64,000 nucleotides of DNA from CBDFMG01 sp965221205 [NCBI: bacterium]. GTDB lineage: Bacteria; SM23-31. The position numbers and the translations under genes were made by a program. A model generated the notes under the pieces. The model did not search any database and was not told the DNA's origin. It was given only the letters and a program-made list of their open reading frames with translations. Positions 1 through 11,600 of the stretch are shown here, one piece after another; positions within the stretch are counted from its first letter, which is position 1, and each line of letters opens with the position of its first letter. The stretch spans positions 744,001 through 808,000 of the forward strand of contig OZ244870.1 in NCBI GenBank assembly GCA_965221205.1. The letters are read 5' to 3'.

Positions 1-46
1 TAATTACCTGTTGAAGTATACCTTTTCGGACGACTTTTTATATTTT

Positions 47-80
47 GGGCGTCAAAGGTCTGCTTTGACGCCCTTTTTTT
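47..80 (+). terminator. Rho-independent terminator upstream of porU
   Basis: A perfect 10-bp stem (GGGCGTCAAA pairing with TTTGACGCCC) with a 7-nt loop is followed by seven T residues. It ends transcription of a gene to the left of the window and separates it from porU. Confidence 0.9.
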
Positions 81-117
81 GTTTAAGAGCAGGTTACTGA
101 AATAGTTCTGAAAGCAC

Positions 118-3100
118 ATGATTTTGTTGAATCGAATATTCCTGAACATTTTTTTTGCTGCAGATTGCATTGCCATAAGCAGTCTGTTTGGTGTGCCTGT
201 ATCTGCGCAGCAGACAGGCATAAACAGCAGCGAAATTGAAATTATTGAAAACGGCATGTCGGGAATTACTATCATCTATACACCAAATATAGAATTGAAA
301 ACAAGGACAGTGAAAATGAGCACAAATACGTCATTCAACCTTTACCGCGGAACCCACAGCGCTCTGCCCGGTGAACCGATTATTCCGGTGCGGCAGGTGC
401 TCATTGCTGTTCCCGAAGGATCAAATCCAGTAGTCTCGCTGTCGGAAAGTGATTTCTCCACACACGACAACGTCACCGCCGAGAACGCTCCCGGCACCGC
501 ATTGTCCGATTCGGTATTCAGGCAGAACAAGTGGCTGAACGGCGAAGTCTATACAACAGGAGAAACCGGTTACTTTCGTCTGCAGCGCGTACTGCCCGTT
601 ACTATCTACCCGGTTCAGTATAATCCTGTACAACATGTAGCACGAACTGCCCGGCGGATTGTCACTCACATCAATTTCAATGCCGATGCTCAATTATCAA
701 GAAACGTTTTATCACGTGCCGTCGATACAAAATCTGAAAACCTTTATAATAACCTGATCCTCAACTACGAATCATCCAAAAACTGGCGCAAACAGCCTGA
801 AACACAGTCGCTGCAGAAATCTGGACAATTTATAGACGGCCTTCTCTTTACTGTTACCATATCGGATGAGGGTGTCTATAAAATTACCTATAATGATCTT
901 GTTTCTGCCGGCCTTACACCAGAAACGATAGAAACGATCGATTCCCGTTCCATAAAAGTGTACAATAATGGCGGTAGACAGTTGCCGGAAGATATAACCG
1001 AAGTAAGACCGAACGGTCTTGTAGAGAATGCAATCAGAGTAACCGGCGAAGAGGATGGAAGTTTTGATCAGGGTGATCTCATACTTTTTTACGGTAGGGA
1101 TACGAACGGGTGGGAATGGACTCGTTTCAATGAAGTTCGCCATTACCAGAGTGTTTATGCACGTGAAAATCTTTATTGGATATCATTCGGTGGTGCACCG
1201 GGAAAACGGATGCAAACAGAACCACTTTCTCAAAGTACCACCCAGCTTCAGACGTCAGGAAGGGCACTTGTCTACCGTGAAGATGAGCGGGAAAAAATCC
1301 ACAATTCCGGTAATGATTGGTTTATGAACATAATGCTGGGTGGTGACTCGCGGGAATTTATTACAGTTCTTTCCGGATATAAAATCGGTTCCGATACACA
1401 GACACGGGTATTGGTGACATTACCTGCATTTGCTTCAGGTTCTTCGCCTCACAGAGTCAGTGCTTCAGTCAATAACAGTGTTCCGGTAACCGTTTCAACG
1501 ATTGGTTTTACCGATAGAGTTCTCCGGGTAACTACGCCGCTCAGCGATAATGGAATCAATACTCTGAAAGTTAATTATTTATCTGTACCGGGTTCCGGAA
1601 AGACGCTCTATCTTGATTGGTATGAAATTGATTATGAACGTAACCTCCAGCCGGTGGAGGGGGTTGTGAAATTTTATATGCCGCCGGACCCTGGAAATAA
1701 TCAGGAAATGTTGTATAGACTAATAGGATACACAAACGAACAGCCGGATGTGTATAACATTACAGAATTTGATGACGTGCGATTACACGCTGTTTTCTAT
1801 AGCGCGGGTGACGGATCGGCTCAGTTTTCCGCAGCACAAGGGGCGGAACTGCAGCAATTTTATACGGTCGACAGTGACCACTACCGTGAGGTTCCCGCAC
1901 TGAAACCTCGAACGTACCGTGATATCAAGATCAGCAACATCGCTGCCGACATGATCATCGTTTCTCCGAGAGAATTTGAATCTGCCGCGCAGCCGCTTAA
2001 AGAGTCAAGGGAATCTCGGGATAATATACGCACTGAGATTGTTACAATTGAGGATATCTATGATAATTTTTCTGGAGGACTGCAGGACCCTATCGCACTG
2101 AGAGATTTTGTGAAATTTGCATTTGAAAACTGGACCGATGAACTTAACACTCCGCCTACTTATCTGCTGCTGTTCGGGGACGGTAACTACGATTATCTCG
2201 GTGTCAGAAGCACATCCGCTCCGATATACGTACCGCCCTATCAGCTCAACAGCATATTTGATCTGACAACTCGCACGTTAGACGATTTCTTTGTTCGTGT
2301 CAGCGGGAACGACAATATTGTTGATCTTGCCGTCGGACGTCTTCCGGTTCAAAGTGTCGACATGGCACAGGGTGTGGTAAACAAACTCATCACCTATCAG
2401 GAGAATCCAACATTCGGGCCGTGGCGGAATCGGATCGGTTTTGCTGCAGACGATGAAATAACGCCCACATCAGACTTTGAGAATATCCACACAGAGCAGT
2501 TGGAGTTTGTAGCAACAGCAGATTATATTCCTGATTATCTTGAGCAGCGAAAAATATATCTCATGGAATTTCCTACGGTTAGCGATGTAACTTCGTCCAG
2601 TGTCCGTAAACCTGGTGCACAGGATGCAATGGTCTCACTCATGAACGAAGGTGCGCTGATTCTTAACTATGTCGGTCATGGTAATGAACGGTTATTAGCA
2701 CACGAATGGCTCCTTAACCGTGAAATTGATATGGAGCGGATCGACAATGGGAGAAGACAGTTCTTTTTTTACTTATCTTCATGCACTTTCGGCAGATGGG
2801 ATATTCCGAACGAAGACTCGATGGGTGAACTTCTCATCACTGAACCGGATAGGGGTGCGATAGCTTTAGTATCGGCAGCACGGGACGTTTTTGCAGGACC
2901 TAATCATGCTCTGATGGATGCGTTTTATAGAAACTTTCTCAACGGAACACGGAAAACTGAGCCCATCGGTCTTGCCTTCATGCAGGCAAAGATTGAAGAG
3001 AACCAGCCGAACAGCGAAAAATATCATCTGCTCGGTGATCCCAGCATGTTTCTGGAGTTTCCCGATAATTTTGTCTCTATTTCCTCAATTACACCTGACT

Positions 3101-4110
3101 CGCTGCAGGCACTCGCCGGTGTTCGGGTGAATGGTTCGATACAATCACAGGCCTCATTTGAGGGGACGGCTTTTCTTTCGGTTTTCGATGCAGAAAAAAC
3201 CAAAGAGCACATAATGAACAATGGAAATATTGTTCAGTATAAGCTTCCCGGTTCGTCAATTTTTAGGGGGAATACAACAATTGACGCATCTTCAGGCAAC
3301 CAATTTTTTATGGAGTTTATTGTGCCGAAAGATATCACCTATGGTGGAAAAAACGGCAGAGTCAGCCTCTATTTATGGGACGGTGAAACCGACGGCTCGG
3401 TTGTGGTAGAAAATTTGAATGTCGGTGGAACACAGCTTGGCGTCGTTGATGTAAAAGGGCCGGAGATTGAAGTGCTCTTTGACGGTCGCCGGTTTATTTC
3501 AGGAGACATCGTGCAGCCTAAACCTGAGTTGGAGCTTCGTCTCTCCGATCCTCATGGTATTAACATTACCGGTGAAGTCGGCCATAAGATCGAACTTGCC
3601 GTAGATGATAATCAGAGCACGGTTGATTTGAGTACATTTTTCGAGTATGATAACGGGAGTTTTTCAACAGGCAGTGCAGTAAGAGCACTCCCCGGTCTTA
3701 CTCCAGGAGAGCATTTGATTTCAGTAAGGGCGTGGGATAATTTTAATAACTCCTCAACGTTCAAAGGAATTGTCCAAGTCATCGCAGAAAACGAATTGAC
3801 AGTTCAGGATGTCTATAATTATCCTAATCCGTTTGTGAGCGAAACACAATTCACCTTTCAGACCAATGCCGCTGTTGACGCAGAAGTAGAAGTGAAGATT
3901 TTTACTGTTGCCGGGCGACTTGTAAAATCTCTGTCTTATTATCATTCTGGCGGCTCGTCATTTTTCGTTTCGCCTCCTTGGGATGGGACCGATGACGATG
4001 GCGACCAACTTGCTAATGGTACGTATCTCTATAAACTTATTACACGGTCGAACGAAGGGGGATCATTCAAACAGATTGAAGCACTCAGTAAACTTGTAAT
4101 AATGAGATAA
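118..4110 (+). CDS. porU: Type IX secretion system C25-type sortase PorU
   Basis: Gingipain-like (peptidase C25) protein of 1330 residues. PorU is the surface sortase that cleaves the C-terminal signal of type IX cargo during export across the outer membrane. Seen here: an N-terminal signal peptide ending near SAQQ; the catalytic His in YVGHGN (about residue 850) and the catalytic Cys in LSSCTFGRWD (about residue 889), in the order expected for C25; and a C-terminal FlgD/Ig-like domain opening with YNYPNPF and containing WDGTDDDGDQLANGTY. The immediate partner is the porV-like gene downstream, the usual pairing. The ATG is preceded only by a weak ribosome site. The length and the extra C-terminal domain fit PorU of deep FCB phyla better than the shorter secreted gingipains. 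A secreted C25 protease is the alternative. Confidence 0.88.
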   Translation: MILLNRIFLNIFFAADCIAISSLFGVPVSAQQTGINSSEIEIIENGMSGITIIYTPNIELKTRTVKMSTNTSFNLYRGTHSALPGEPIIPVRQVLIAVPEGSNPVVSLSESDFSTHDNVTAENAPGTALSDSVFRQNKWLNGEVYTTGETGYFRLQRVLPVTIYPVQYNPVQHVARTARRIVTHINFNADAQLSRNVLSRAVDTKSENLYNNLILNYESSKNWRKQPETQSLQKSGQFIDGLLFTVTISDEGVYKITYNDLVSAGLTPETIETIDSRSIKVYNNGGRQLPEDITEVRPNGLVENAIRVTGEEDGSFDQGDLILFYGRDTNGWEWTRFNEVRHYQSVYARENLYWISFGGAPGKRMQTEPLSQSTTQLQTSGRALVYREDEREKIHNSGNDWFMNIMLGGDSREFITVLSGYKIGSDTQTRVLVTLPAFASGSSPHRVSASVNNSVPVTVSTIGFTDRVLRVTTPLSDNGINTLKVNYLSVPGSGKTLYLDWYEIDYERNLQPVEGVVKFYMPPDPGNNQEMLYRLIGYTNEQPDVYNITEFDDVRLHAVFYSAGDGSAQFSAAQGAELQQFYTVDSDHYREVPALKPRTYRDIKISNIAADMIIVSPREFESAAQPLKESRESRDNIRTEIVTIEDIYDNFSGGLQDPIALRDFVKFAFENWTDELNTPPTYLLLFGDGNYDYLGVRSTSAPIYVPPYQLNSIFDLTTRTLDDFFVRVSGNDNIVDLAVGRLPVQSVDMAQGVVNKLITYQENPTFGPWRNRIGFAADDEITPTSDFENIHTEQLEFVATADYIPDYLEQRKIYLMEFPTVSDVTSSSVRKPGAQDAMVSLMNEGALILNYVGHGNERLLAHEWLLNREIDMERIDNGRRQFFFYLSSCTFGRWDIPNEDSMGELLITEPDRGAIALVSAARDVFAGPNHALMDAFYRNFLNGTRKTEPIGLAFMQAKIEENQPNSEKYHLLGDPSMFLEFPDNFVSISSITPDSLQALAGVRVNGSIQSQASFEGTAFLSVFDAEKTKEHIMNNGNIVQYKLPGSSIFRGNTTIDASSGNQFFMEFIVPKDITYGGKNGRVSLYLWDGETDGSVVVENLNVGGTQLGVVDVKGPEIEVLFDGRRFISGDIVQPKPELELRLSDPHGINITGEVGHKIELAVDDNQSTVDLSTFFEYDNGSFSTGSAVRALPGLTPGEHLISVRAWDNFNNSSTFKGIVQVIAENELTVQDVYNYPNPFVSETQFTFQTNAAVDAEVEVKIFTVAGRLVKSLSYYHSGGSSFFVSPPWDGTDDDGDQLANGTYLYKLITRSNEGGSFKQIEALSKLVIMR

Positions 4111-4238
4111 ATAAGAATAATGATACATTTACACAATTTTTGTACAAATATTGCCCTATATTATCTGTTTTCATTCAGTAATAAGCGGCAATTATCAAGA
4201 AATCATCATAATATATTGTTTTTAAAGGAGGTAATGCG

Positions 4239-5291
4239 ATGAAAAGGACCGCATCGGTATTTATTATTGTTGCACTTTGTGCAGTTTTCACCGGAAATCT
4301 TTTCGCACAGAGTGAAGCGACAGCAGAATTTTTGTTGGTTGCACCAGGCGCCAGACCGGGAGGACTCGGTGAGGCAAATGTTGCATTAGCGAACGACGCT
4401 TACGCAACGTATTGGAATCCGGCGGGATTAGGTTTTCTCCGTGGAACACAGGTGAGCGGAATGCATGCAAACTGGCTTCCTGAGTTAAAGCTTGGCGACA
4501 TGTATTACGATTATGCCAGTATTGTCCGCCATTATGAAGGTATTGGCACAATGGGATTGAGTGCTACCTATATCAATTATGGTGATCAGACCCGTACTGA
4601 TGAACAGGGTACTGATCTCGGGACATTTACAAGTTTCGAATATGCTATTGGCCTGTCATATGGTACCCGTCTACTCGATAATCTTGCTGTTGGAAGTACC
4701 GTCAAGTTTATTTATTCCGGCCTATCTCCATTTAGTGCCGGTGCACAACAGGGTGACGGTAAAGGCAGTTCAGTAGCCGTCGATCTCGGTGTCTTGTATA
4801 AACCGAAATTCGCAGAACGTTTAACATTTGGTGCTAATTTGCAGAACCTCGGCCCGAAAATCACGTTTGTTGATGCTGATCAGGCTGACCCGATTCCAAC
4901 AAATTTAAAAGCCGGTGTTGCATATCAGGCACTGAACAGTGTCTATAATAAATTGCTACTTACCGTAGATTTCAATAAATTGCTCGTCGTAAAGAATGAA
5001 GATGGATCATCAGATCCTTTTTATGAAGCTGTTATTACATCATGGACACAGGGCGATTTCATCAAACGGGCAAGTATCGGAGGCGGTGCAGAATATAAAT
5101 ACGCTGACATTTTTGCGCTTCGTGCAGGTTATTTCTATGAAGATATCGGAAAACGTCGGTTTGCGACATACGGCGCTGGACTCCAATTTTCGATCTATCA
5201 ATTTGATTTCGGCTATATTAGCGGATCAGACAACCATCCGCTGAATGACACTATGCGTTTTTCACTCAGTTTTGTTCTCGATCAAAGTTAG
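4239..5291 (+). CDS. porV: PorV/PorQ-family outer-membrane protein
   Basis: This 350-residue FadL-like beta-barrel is the outer-membrane shuttle that hands type IX cargo from the translocon to the PorU sortase. A signal peptide ends at LFAQS, followed by the family signature GARPGGLGEANVALANDAYATYWNPAG near the mature N terminus (residues about 35-62), and many alternating barrel strands. The start is fixed by a strong AAAGGAGGT site 5 nt upstream. It follows porU in the same direction with about 130 bp between, and a strong terminator lies just downstream, so porU-porV may be one unit. PorQ or a related paralogue cannot be separated from PorV by eye. Confidence 0.85.
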   Translation: MKRTASVFIIVALCAVFTGNLFAQSEATAEFLLVAPGARPGGLGEANVALANDAYATYWNPAGLGFLRGTQVSGMHANWLPELKLGDMYYDYASIVRHYEGIGTMGLSATYINYGDQTRTDEQGTDLGTFTSFEYAIGLSYGTRLLDNLAVGSTVKFIYSGLSPFSAGAQQGDGKGSSVAVDLGVLYKPKFAERLTFGANLQNLGPKITFVDADQADPIPTNLKAGVAYQALNSVYNKLLLTVDFNKLLVVKNEDGSSDPFYEAVITSWTQGDFIKRASIGGGAEYKYADIFALRAGYFYEDIGKRRFATYGAGLQFSIYQFDFGYISGSDNHPLNDTMRFSLSFVLDQS

Positions 5292-5307
5292 TCATAGCTA
5301 TATGACA

Positions 5308-5359
5308 GGCGCCTCCCGAAATACTTTTAACAAAACAATTTCGGGAAGCGCCGTTTTTT
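5308..5359 (+). terminator. Rho-independent terminator after porV
   Basis: A long GC-rich stem (GGCGC-C-TCCCGAAAT against ATTTCGGGA-A-GCGCC, one internal mismatch) is followed by GTTTTTT. It closes the porU-porV unit. Confidence 0.88.
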
Positions 5360-5436
5360 ATAACCGCATTACTCATTGCATGACCATTAGCACAACCGGA
5401 ATTGTATATATCAGGGAGGAAATTCACATCGTACGT

Positions 5437-8400
5437 ATGATACTATCACTGAAGAAATCTCAAAACCTATCATTCCGATTCTTATTCTACCAATTGATTA
5501 CAGCAGTATTAATCTTAGTGAGTCAGTCCGGTTATGCGCAATCGGGTGACCCAGCTCCGCTGCTGCTGAAAAAATCAGTGAGTAAGCAGAATATCTCGTT
5601 GTTGCAGAAATCTGCTGCTCAGAATGGCGAACAAACGTTCCATATTCTTGCAATCAGAGCAGAATTCCAGACCGATGACAGCCAGTTTACCACGGGTGAT
5701 GGGACGTTCGATTATTCTGTAGAAACAGAAGCAGTAGTCGATCCTCCTCCCCATGACAGAGTTTATTTCTTAGACCAGCTCGAAGCGCTCAAACGGTATT
5801 ACAATCGTGTTTCAAACGGCATGGCATCGATCAAGTACGATCTTTACCCTGCCGGTGACCGGGAGGCCTACACACTTCCAAATCTAATGGAATACTACAA
5901 TCCAAATACAACGGATGATGAGTTGAATCAGCGGCTCGGAGAACTTGTAAGAGATGCCGTTGAACGTGCAGATGCGGATCCATTAATAGATTTTTCCTTG
6001 TATAATGCAGTCATTATCTTTCACGCCGGTGTCGGAGCCGATTTTGCTTTTAATTCCGAGGAATTTGACCCTACTCCATTTGATATTCCATCCGCATTTT
6101 TGAATCTGAATGATCTGCGCAGCAGTGTTGGTAATGATCAGAACGGTTATCTGGGGATACAAGTTGACGGAGGAGCTGTCCACGTTACCAATGCAATAAT
6201 TTTGCCCGAAACTGAATCGAAACAGGGGATTGAACTGGGTCTGAACGGCATTGCGGCGCACCAGTTTGGACACTACTTCGGACTTCCTCCCCTCTTTAAC
6301 ACAGTAAACGGCAGAACCGGGATCGGTAAATGGGGTGTAATGGATATCGGATTTGGCAATCTCGACGGTGTTGTTCCTCCTGAACCGAGTGCATGGAGTA
6401 AAGTGTTTCTTGGTTGGGAAACTCCGGTCGTCGTTACGCAAGGTAGTGAATTAACAGTAGTACCTCCTGAAGCAGTGTCAGGAACAAAAGTATATAAAGT
6501 GCCAATTTCTCCTACAGAATATTTTCTCATAGAAAATAGGCAGCAGGATTTTGCCGGTGACAACCTAAAGGTAGTACGGGGAGCATCGGGAGTAATTCTC
6601 GAGGTTGACGATTACGACATAGATGTTCCCGGATCGGGAATTTTGATCTGGCATATCGATGAGCGTATCATAGCCGCCGGTTTGAGCAGTAACAGTGTCA
6701 ATAATGATCCCGATATACATGGTATCGATCTTGAAGAAGCCGACGGTTCGCAAGATATTGGTGAGTCATTTTCCGGAATTCTTCCCGGATTCGCAACACC
6801 GGCTAATGGAATCCCAACTGATGCGTTTTTCGAGGGGAATAATACTGTATTCACACCAGTTTCTGTACCTGCATCGCTCAGTAACGACCGAGCAAACAGC
6901 CAGATATCGATCACAGGGATTAGCGAATCGGGTAATATGATGACTTTTTCAGTCGTACGGGATCGGTATGTAGACGGTTTCCCACTTTATCTTGGGGGAG
7001 ATTTTACCGATATGGTGCCGATTTGGACAAATCCTTTGTCTGCCGATTCGGTAAAACTCATCATTCCTTCAAAGGATGGAAAAATTTTTGCCTTAAACGG
7101 TTCAAATCAGCCGTTCGTTGATAACGGTTCGACGGCAATAAAAACTGACAGCTATAGTAATGAAGAAATTGTACCGATTCCTTTGTTTATTGACGCCGGA
7201 GAATCTCTTGCGGGTGCTCCTGCGTTTGCGGGTAATGAGAGTGGACCTGAAAATCTGAGAAACAAGTTGGTTGTGGCGACAGAAAAACCGGAATTGCAGG
7301 TATATTCTTTACAAACAGAATCGGGAGGACAATTCGGAAACCGTGAAGCTCAATGGGATCTTCAGACCGCTCTATCGGTTCCTGTTATGCTATCTCGATG
7401 GATTGTGGTTGGGGGAATTGGCGGGATCACCTTCTACGATGCAGGGGGAGTGCCGGTAAACTCATATTCTACCGGCAATATCGTAATCGGTCTGACTGCT
7501 ACGGGAGCAAGCTCAGGGACACCCGATATTTTTGTCATAACGTCTCTGGGACTATATTTTTCGTTTTTCGGCACACAATTTGAACAAGGAGGAAACCTGG
7601 GAGTCGATCAACCATATTCTCCCTTATTAACTGATCTGGATAGCGACGGACTCGATGAATTGACAGCCGTTACGCCGGATGGCACAATGGTTACAATTCG
7701 TGGAGAGTCTGAGAGTTTCAACCTGCAAAGTAGTGTTTCGGGAGATCCTGCCACAGGCGATGTCAACGGGGACGGTTTCCGGAATATTGTGATTTTCGAC
7801 GATAATGCTATCCGTGCGTATTCACATAACGGCACCCTATTACCGGGATTTCCAATGGCTATCAGTTCATTTGGTTTGAGCGGTTCCATCAGTACCGAAC
7901 TTATTCTCGGGGATGTGAACGGTGACGGAAAACAAAACATCCTTTTCGGCACTACCGCCGGAAGTATTGTAGCAATTGATGATAACAGTTCCATCGTACC
8001 AGGATTTCCGCTTCCGCTTGGCAGCAGTGCCGCAGGTTCTCTGACACTGCAAAAGAGTACACTGGAAGACAGGATGGAGCTTGCAGCTCTCGATAGTGAT
8101 GGCTATCTTTATCTTTGGAATTTGACTACCTACAGCGACAAAGATATTGCGTGGAGCACTTTGGGTGGAAACAATGAACGGCTTCGTCACAACATTGAAC
8201 CGCTTACAACGATCGTAGCTTCACCTTCCACGCTGCTTATGCCGAAAGAGCGGGTTTTTAACTGGCCAAATCCAAATGAAGACAATTGGACAAATATCCG
8301 CTATTTTCTCAATCATCCTGCCGATGTGCGTGTAAAGATATTCACTCAGATCGGAGAACTGGTTGCTAATATGACCGGACCAGGAGCCCCGCAAGTCGAT

Positions 8401-8517
8401 AACGAAATAACGTGGGATCTGACCGGCATCAACAGCGGTGTCTATTTTGCCGAAGTGTCCGCATCCGGAAACGGACTGCATGAGACAAAAGTTATTAAAA
8501 TTGCCGTAATAAAATAA
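5437..8517 (+). CDS. M6-like (immune-inhibitor-A type) secreted protein with T9SS sorting domain; catalytic Glu replaced
   Basis: Secreted cargo-type protein of 1026 residues from the chosen ATG. That start gives a proper signal peptide ending near SGYAQS; the frame is open further upstream but overlaps porV and the terminator. Residues about 60-400 resemble M6 metalloproteases, but the zinc motif reads HQFGHYFGLP (His275-Gln276...His279), so the catalytic Glu of HExxH is Gln (codon CAG). The middle to late part has FG-GAP/VCBS-like repeats (DLDSDGLDE, GDVNGDG twice). The C terminus (NWPNPNEDN ... GINSGVYFAEV) is a type A T9SS sorting domain. It probably binds zinc but does not cleave peptides; a non-enzymatic binding or adhesion role is inferred. 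The neighbouring porU/porV would export it. Confidence 0.8.
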   Translation: MILSLKKSQNLSFRFLFYQLITAVLILVSQSGYAQSGDPAPLLLKKSVSKQNISLLQKSAAQNGEQTFHILAIRAEFQTDDSQFTTGDGTFDYSVETEAVVDPPPHDRVYFLDQLEALKRYYNRVSNGMASIKYDLYPAGDREAYTLPNLMEYYNPNTTDDELNQRLGELVRDAVERADADPLIDFSLYNAVIIFHAGVGADFAFNSEEFDPTPFDIPSAFLNLNDLRSSVGNDQNGYLGIQVDGGAVHVTNAIILPETESKQGIELGLNGIAAHQFGHYFGLPPLFNTVNGRTGIGKWGVMDIGFGNLDGVVPPEPSAWSKVFLGWETPVVVTQGSELTVVPPEAVSGTKVYKVPISPTEYFLIENRQQDFAGDNLKVVRGASGVILEVDDYDIDVPGSGILIWHIDERIIAAGLSSNSVNNDPDIHGIDLEEADGSQDIGESFSGILPGFATPANGIPTDAFFEGNNTVFTPVSVPASLSNDRANSQISITGISESGNMMTFSVVRDRYVDGFPLYLGGDFTDMVPIWTNPLSADSVKLIIPSKDGKIFALNGSNQPFVDNGSTAIKTDSYSNEEIVPIPLFIDAGESLAGAPAFAGNESGPENLRNKLVVATEKPELQVYSLQTESGGQFGNREAQWDLQTALSVPVMLSRWIVVGGIGGITFYDAGGVPVNSYSTGNIVIGLTATGASSGTPDIFVITSLGLYFSFFGTQFEQGGNLGVDQPYSPLLTDLDSDGLDELTAVTPDGTMVTIRGESESFNLQSSVSGDPATGDVNGDGFRNIVIFDDNAIRAYSHNGTLLPGFPMAISSFGLSGSISTELILGDVNGDGKQNILFGTTAGSIVAIDDNSSIVPGFPLPLGSSAAGSLTLQKSTLEDRMELAALDSDGYLYLWNLTTYSDKDIAWSTLGGNNERLRHNIEPLTTIVASPSTLLMPKERVFNWPNPNEDNWTNIRYFLNHPADVRVKIFTQIGELVANMTGPGAPQVDNEITWDLTGINSGVYFAEVSASGNGLHETKVIKIAVIK

Positions 8518-8608
8518 ATGCTGTAATAAAACAAATAATTAATCTGTATATTATATATTTGCACGTTAACAATACTACTTATTCAAACAACAAAACAGAA
8601 AAAAGGTT

Positions 8609-11600
8609 ATGAAACATATAAAAGCGAAGAGTCTGTACCGGATTACATCTCTTGTATGTGCTGTCATAACAGCACTCGTCCTGCTGCCCGGTGCCGGTAT
8701 TGCGCAGATTGGCCGGCATAACCATCCCGAATTGAAGTGGGAAACAATCGAGACAGAGCATTTCAAAATCCACTACCACAACGGTGAATACCGGACGCCC
8801 CGTATCATTGCCAAAATTATAGAAGAAGTATACGACCCGGTGACGAGTGCGTACAATTTCGAGCCTGATGGAATAATCGATGTCGTTGTACGGGATCATG
8901 ATGATTACTCAAACGGCGCGGCCTATTTCTACAATAATCAAATTGAAATCTGGGCTTCTTCACTCGATTTTCTTCTGCGCGGCACAAGCAACTGGTTGCG
9001 AAATGTTATCACGCATGAATTCACCCACATGATTCAGGTTCAAACAGCTCGGAAGCTCCCCCGGAGAATTCCCGCGCTCTATTTACAGTATTTCGGTTAT
9101 GAAAATGAACGACGCTCGGATGTGCTGACGGGATTCCCTAACAGGATAGTTTCATATCCAATAGCAGGCACGGTAATGCCGAGTTGGTTTGCAGAAGGCG
9201 CCGCACAATACCAGACCATGCGGGAAGGGTACGAAGCGTGGGACTCACACCGGGATATGATTCTCCGGACTCGCTCACTCAACAACGGTGTTTATTCCCT
9301 TTCGGAAATGGGTGTATTCGGAAAAACCTCCATCGGTAATGAATCGGTCTATAATCAGGGTTTTTCATTTATTACCTATCTTGCTGATACCTATGGTGAA
9401 GATGTGCTTGCAAGAATATCCCGTACAATGTCCTCTCCGTTTGTATTTACGATTGAACAGGCGATCAAGCGTGAGACCGGAATAAATGGCAAAGTGGTTT
9501 TTAACACATGGAAAACCGAACTGGAGCAGAAGTATCTTCGGACATCGGACAAAATTGATAAAAGCATCAAAGAGGGGACAATCGTTCGGGACGAAGGAAG
9601 CGGTAATGTTTATCCGCAGTGGTCACCATCGGGTGAGTCATTTGTTTTTCTCTCTAACGGACAGAGCGATTTTCTCTCTGCGACCGACCTTTTTCTCAAA
9701 CAGCAGGATGATGAAAAATCTAAGCTTTTGAAAAGCGGAGTTGGGTCGCCGCCTGTGTGGGACAATTCGGGTGAACGGTTAGTCTATTCGAAGTTGACGC
9801 AAAACGACAACAACTCCTATTTTTATGATCTCTATCTTTACAATGTTGAAACAGAAAAAGAAGAAAAGCTGACTGATAGCCAGCGGGCGCACTATCCATC
9901 ATTTGCTCCCGATAATCAGACAGTTTATTTTGTTTCCTCGAACGACCGGTTTTCAACACTGAATGCGATCGATCTGAAAACGAAAGAAACACGACTAATA
10001 AAAGCCTTTGATATTGGTCAGGATGTGTTCATGTCAAGCGTTTCCCCCGATGGCAGCCGCATCGTTTTTGCCGTATCATCGGGGTTTGCCCGTGATATTG
10101 CGATCATGGATACTGACGGGTCAGGCTTTCAATATCTCCTGAAAGAAAAACATGACGAGCGTAATCCGTCATTTTCGCACGACGGCAAAAGAATCTACTA
10201 TAGTTCGGACAAAAACGGGATATACAATATTTATGAATACGACATGAATGTACAGAAAAGCGATCCGCTAACGAATGTTCTCGGCGGCGCATTTATGCCA
10301 TCTATCAACAAAGAGGGTGACCTCGTTTTTTCACTCTATACAGACGGTGGATATAAAATTGCGATTCTTAACAATATGGACCCTGTAGAACCGGCGAATA
10401 TGACGTATAGACCTGGTTACGGTGACAGCCTTCCTAGTGTCAATTATGACGATACGGAGTTTGCCGATTTGACTGCTGAGCCCTATAAACTTCACTATTC
10501 GTCCACATTCTTTATGCCGAGATTGATTTTCGACTGGAACGGCACAAAATTAGGTTTCTACACAAGTGCAAGCGATGTACTTGGAAAATACAATCTTATT
10601 GCCGGTGCAGCTATGAACACTGAAACTGATCGTGATCTCTTTGCGCTGATGGATTTTCGTTTTCTCGAGCAGACACTCTTTTTAGAATTGTTTAACACAA
10701 CACGCAACACAAATTTTTTCAGTGAGCCAGATGATCCCCAGGATCGTAGAGATAAAGTTGCAATTGGGTACTGGGAAGCAGCGCTCGGCGCTCGGCAGAC
10801 GCTTTCCAGGACTCAGAACTTAAGTATAAGAGCGTCTATATCAAGGCAGAACTATAATGATGATCCGACTATTAACGGGATAAATTTTCCGGCGATCAGG
10901 TTCGACTTTTACAAGGGCCTCGATATCGGTGCGCAGTGGACTTACAGAAAACTGCTTCCACGCCTCGATGGGCTCATTAATCCATCCGACGGAAGAACAG
11001 TATCTGCATGGTACTGGTTTCGCTCGGATAAGATATTTCAGGATTTCGCAATTGATCCGGGCACTGGATTTTTAGATGAGATATTCAAGAAATTTAATTA
11101 CCACCGATTCGATATCGATTGGAAAGAATACTACAATTTATCATCATTTTACGACCGGAGTGCGCTTACCCTCCGCTTTCAGGGCGGCTTTATCAACAAG
11201 CCGGTTGACGATTTTTTCTACTATTTTGCCGGCGGTTTTCGTGGGCTGAAAGGGTACTCATATTACAGCATAGAGGGCAGGAAAAAAGCAATAATTTCGG
11301 CAACGTACCGCTTTCCGCTGCTGACCAATATTGGTAAACAAATCGGAGTGTGGTATTTCGATAAATTATATGGATCGGTCGGTTATCAGGTCGGCGATGC
11401 ATGGAATAATGGATTTGTTAAATCAGGTGATCTGAAAAATGTTATCGATCTCGGACTCCGCCTCGACACGTTTTCGTTCTATTCATATCCGACGAATATA
11501 GCATTCAATGCCGCATATGGATTGAATGAATTACCCTTTGGAAGTGTTGAGACCAACAATTTTAGTGCGCAGGGTAAAGAGTGGAAATTTTTCTTCACAA

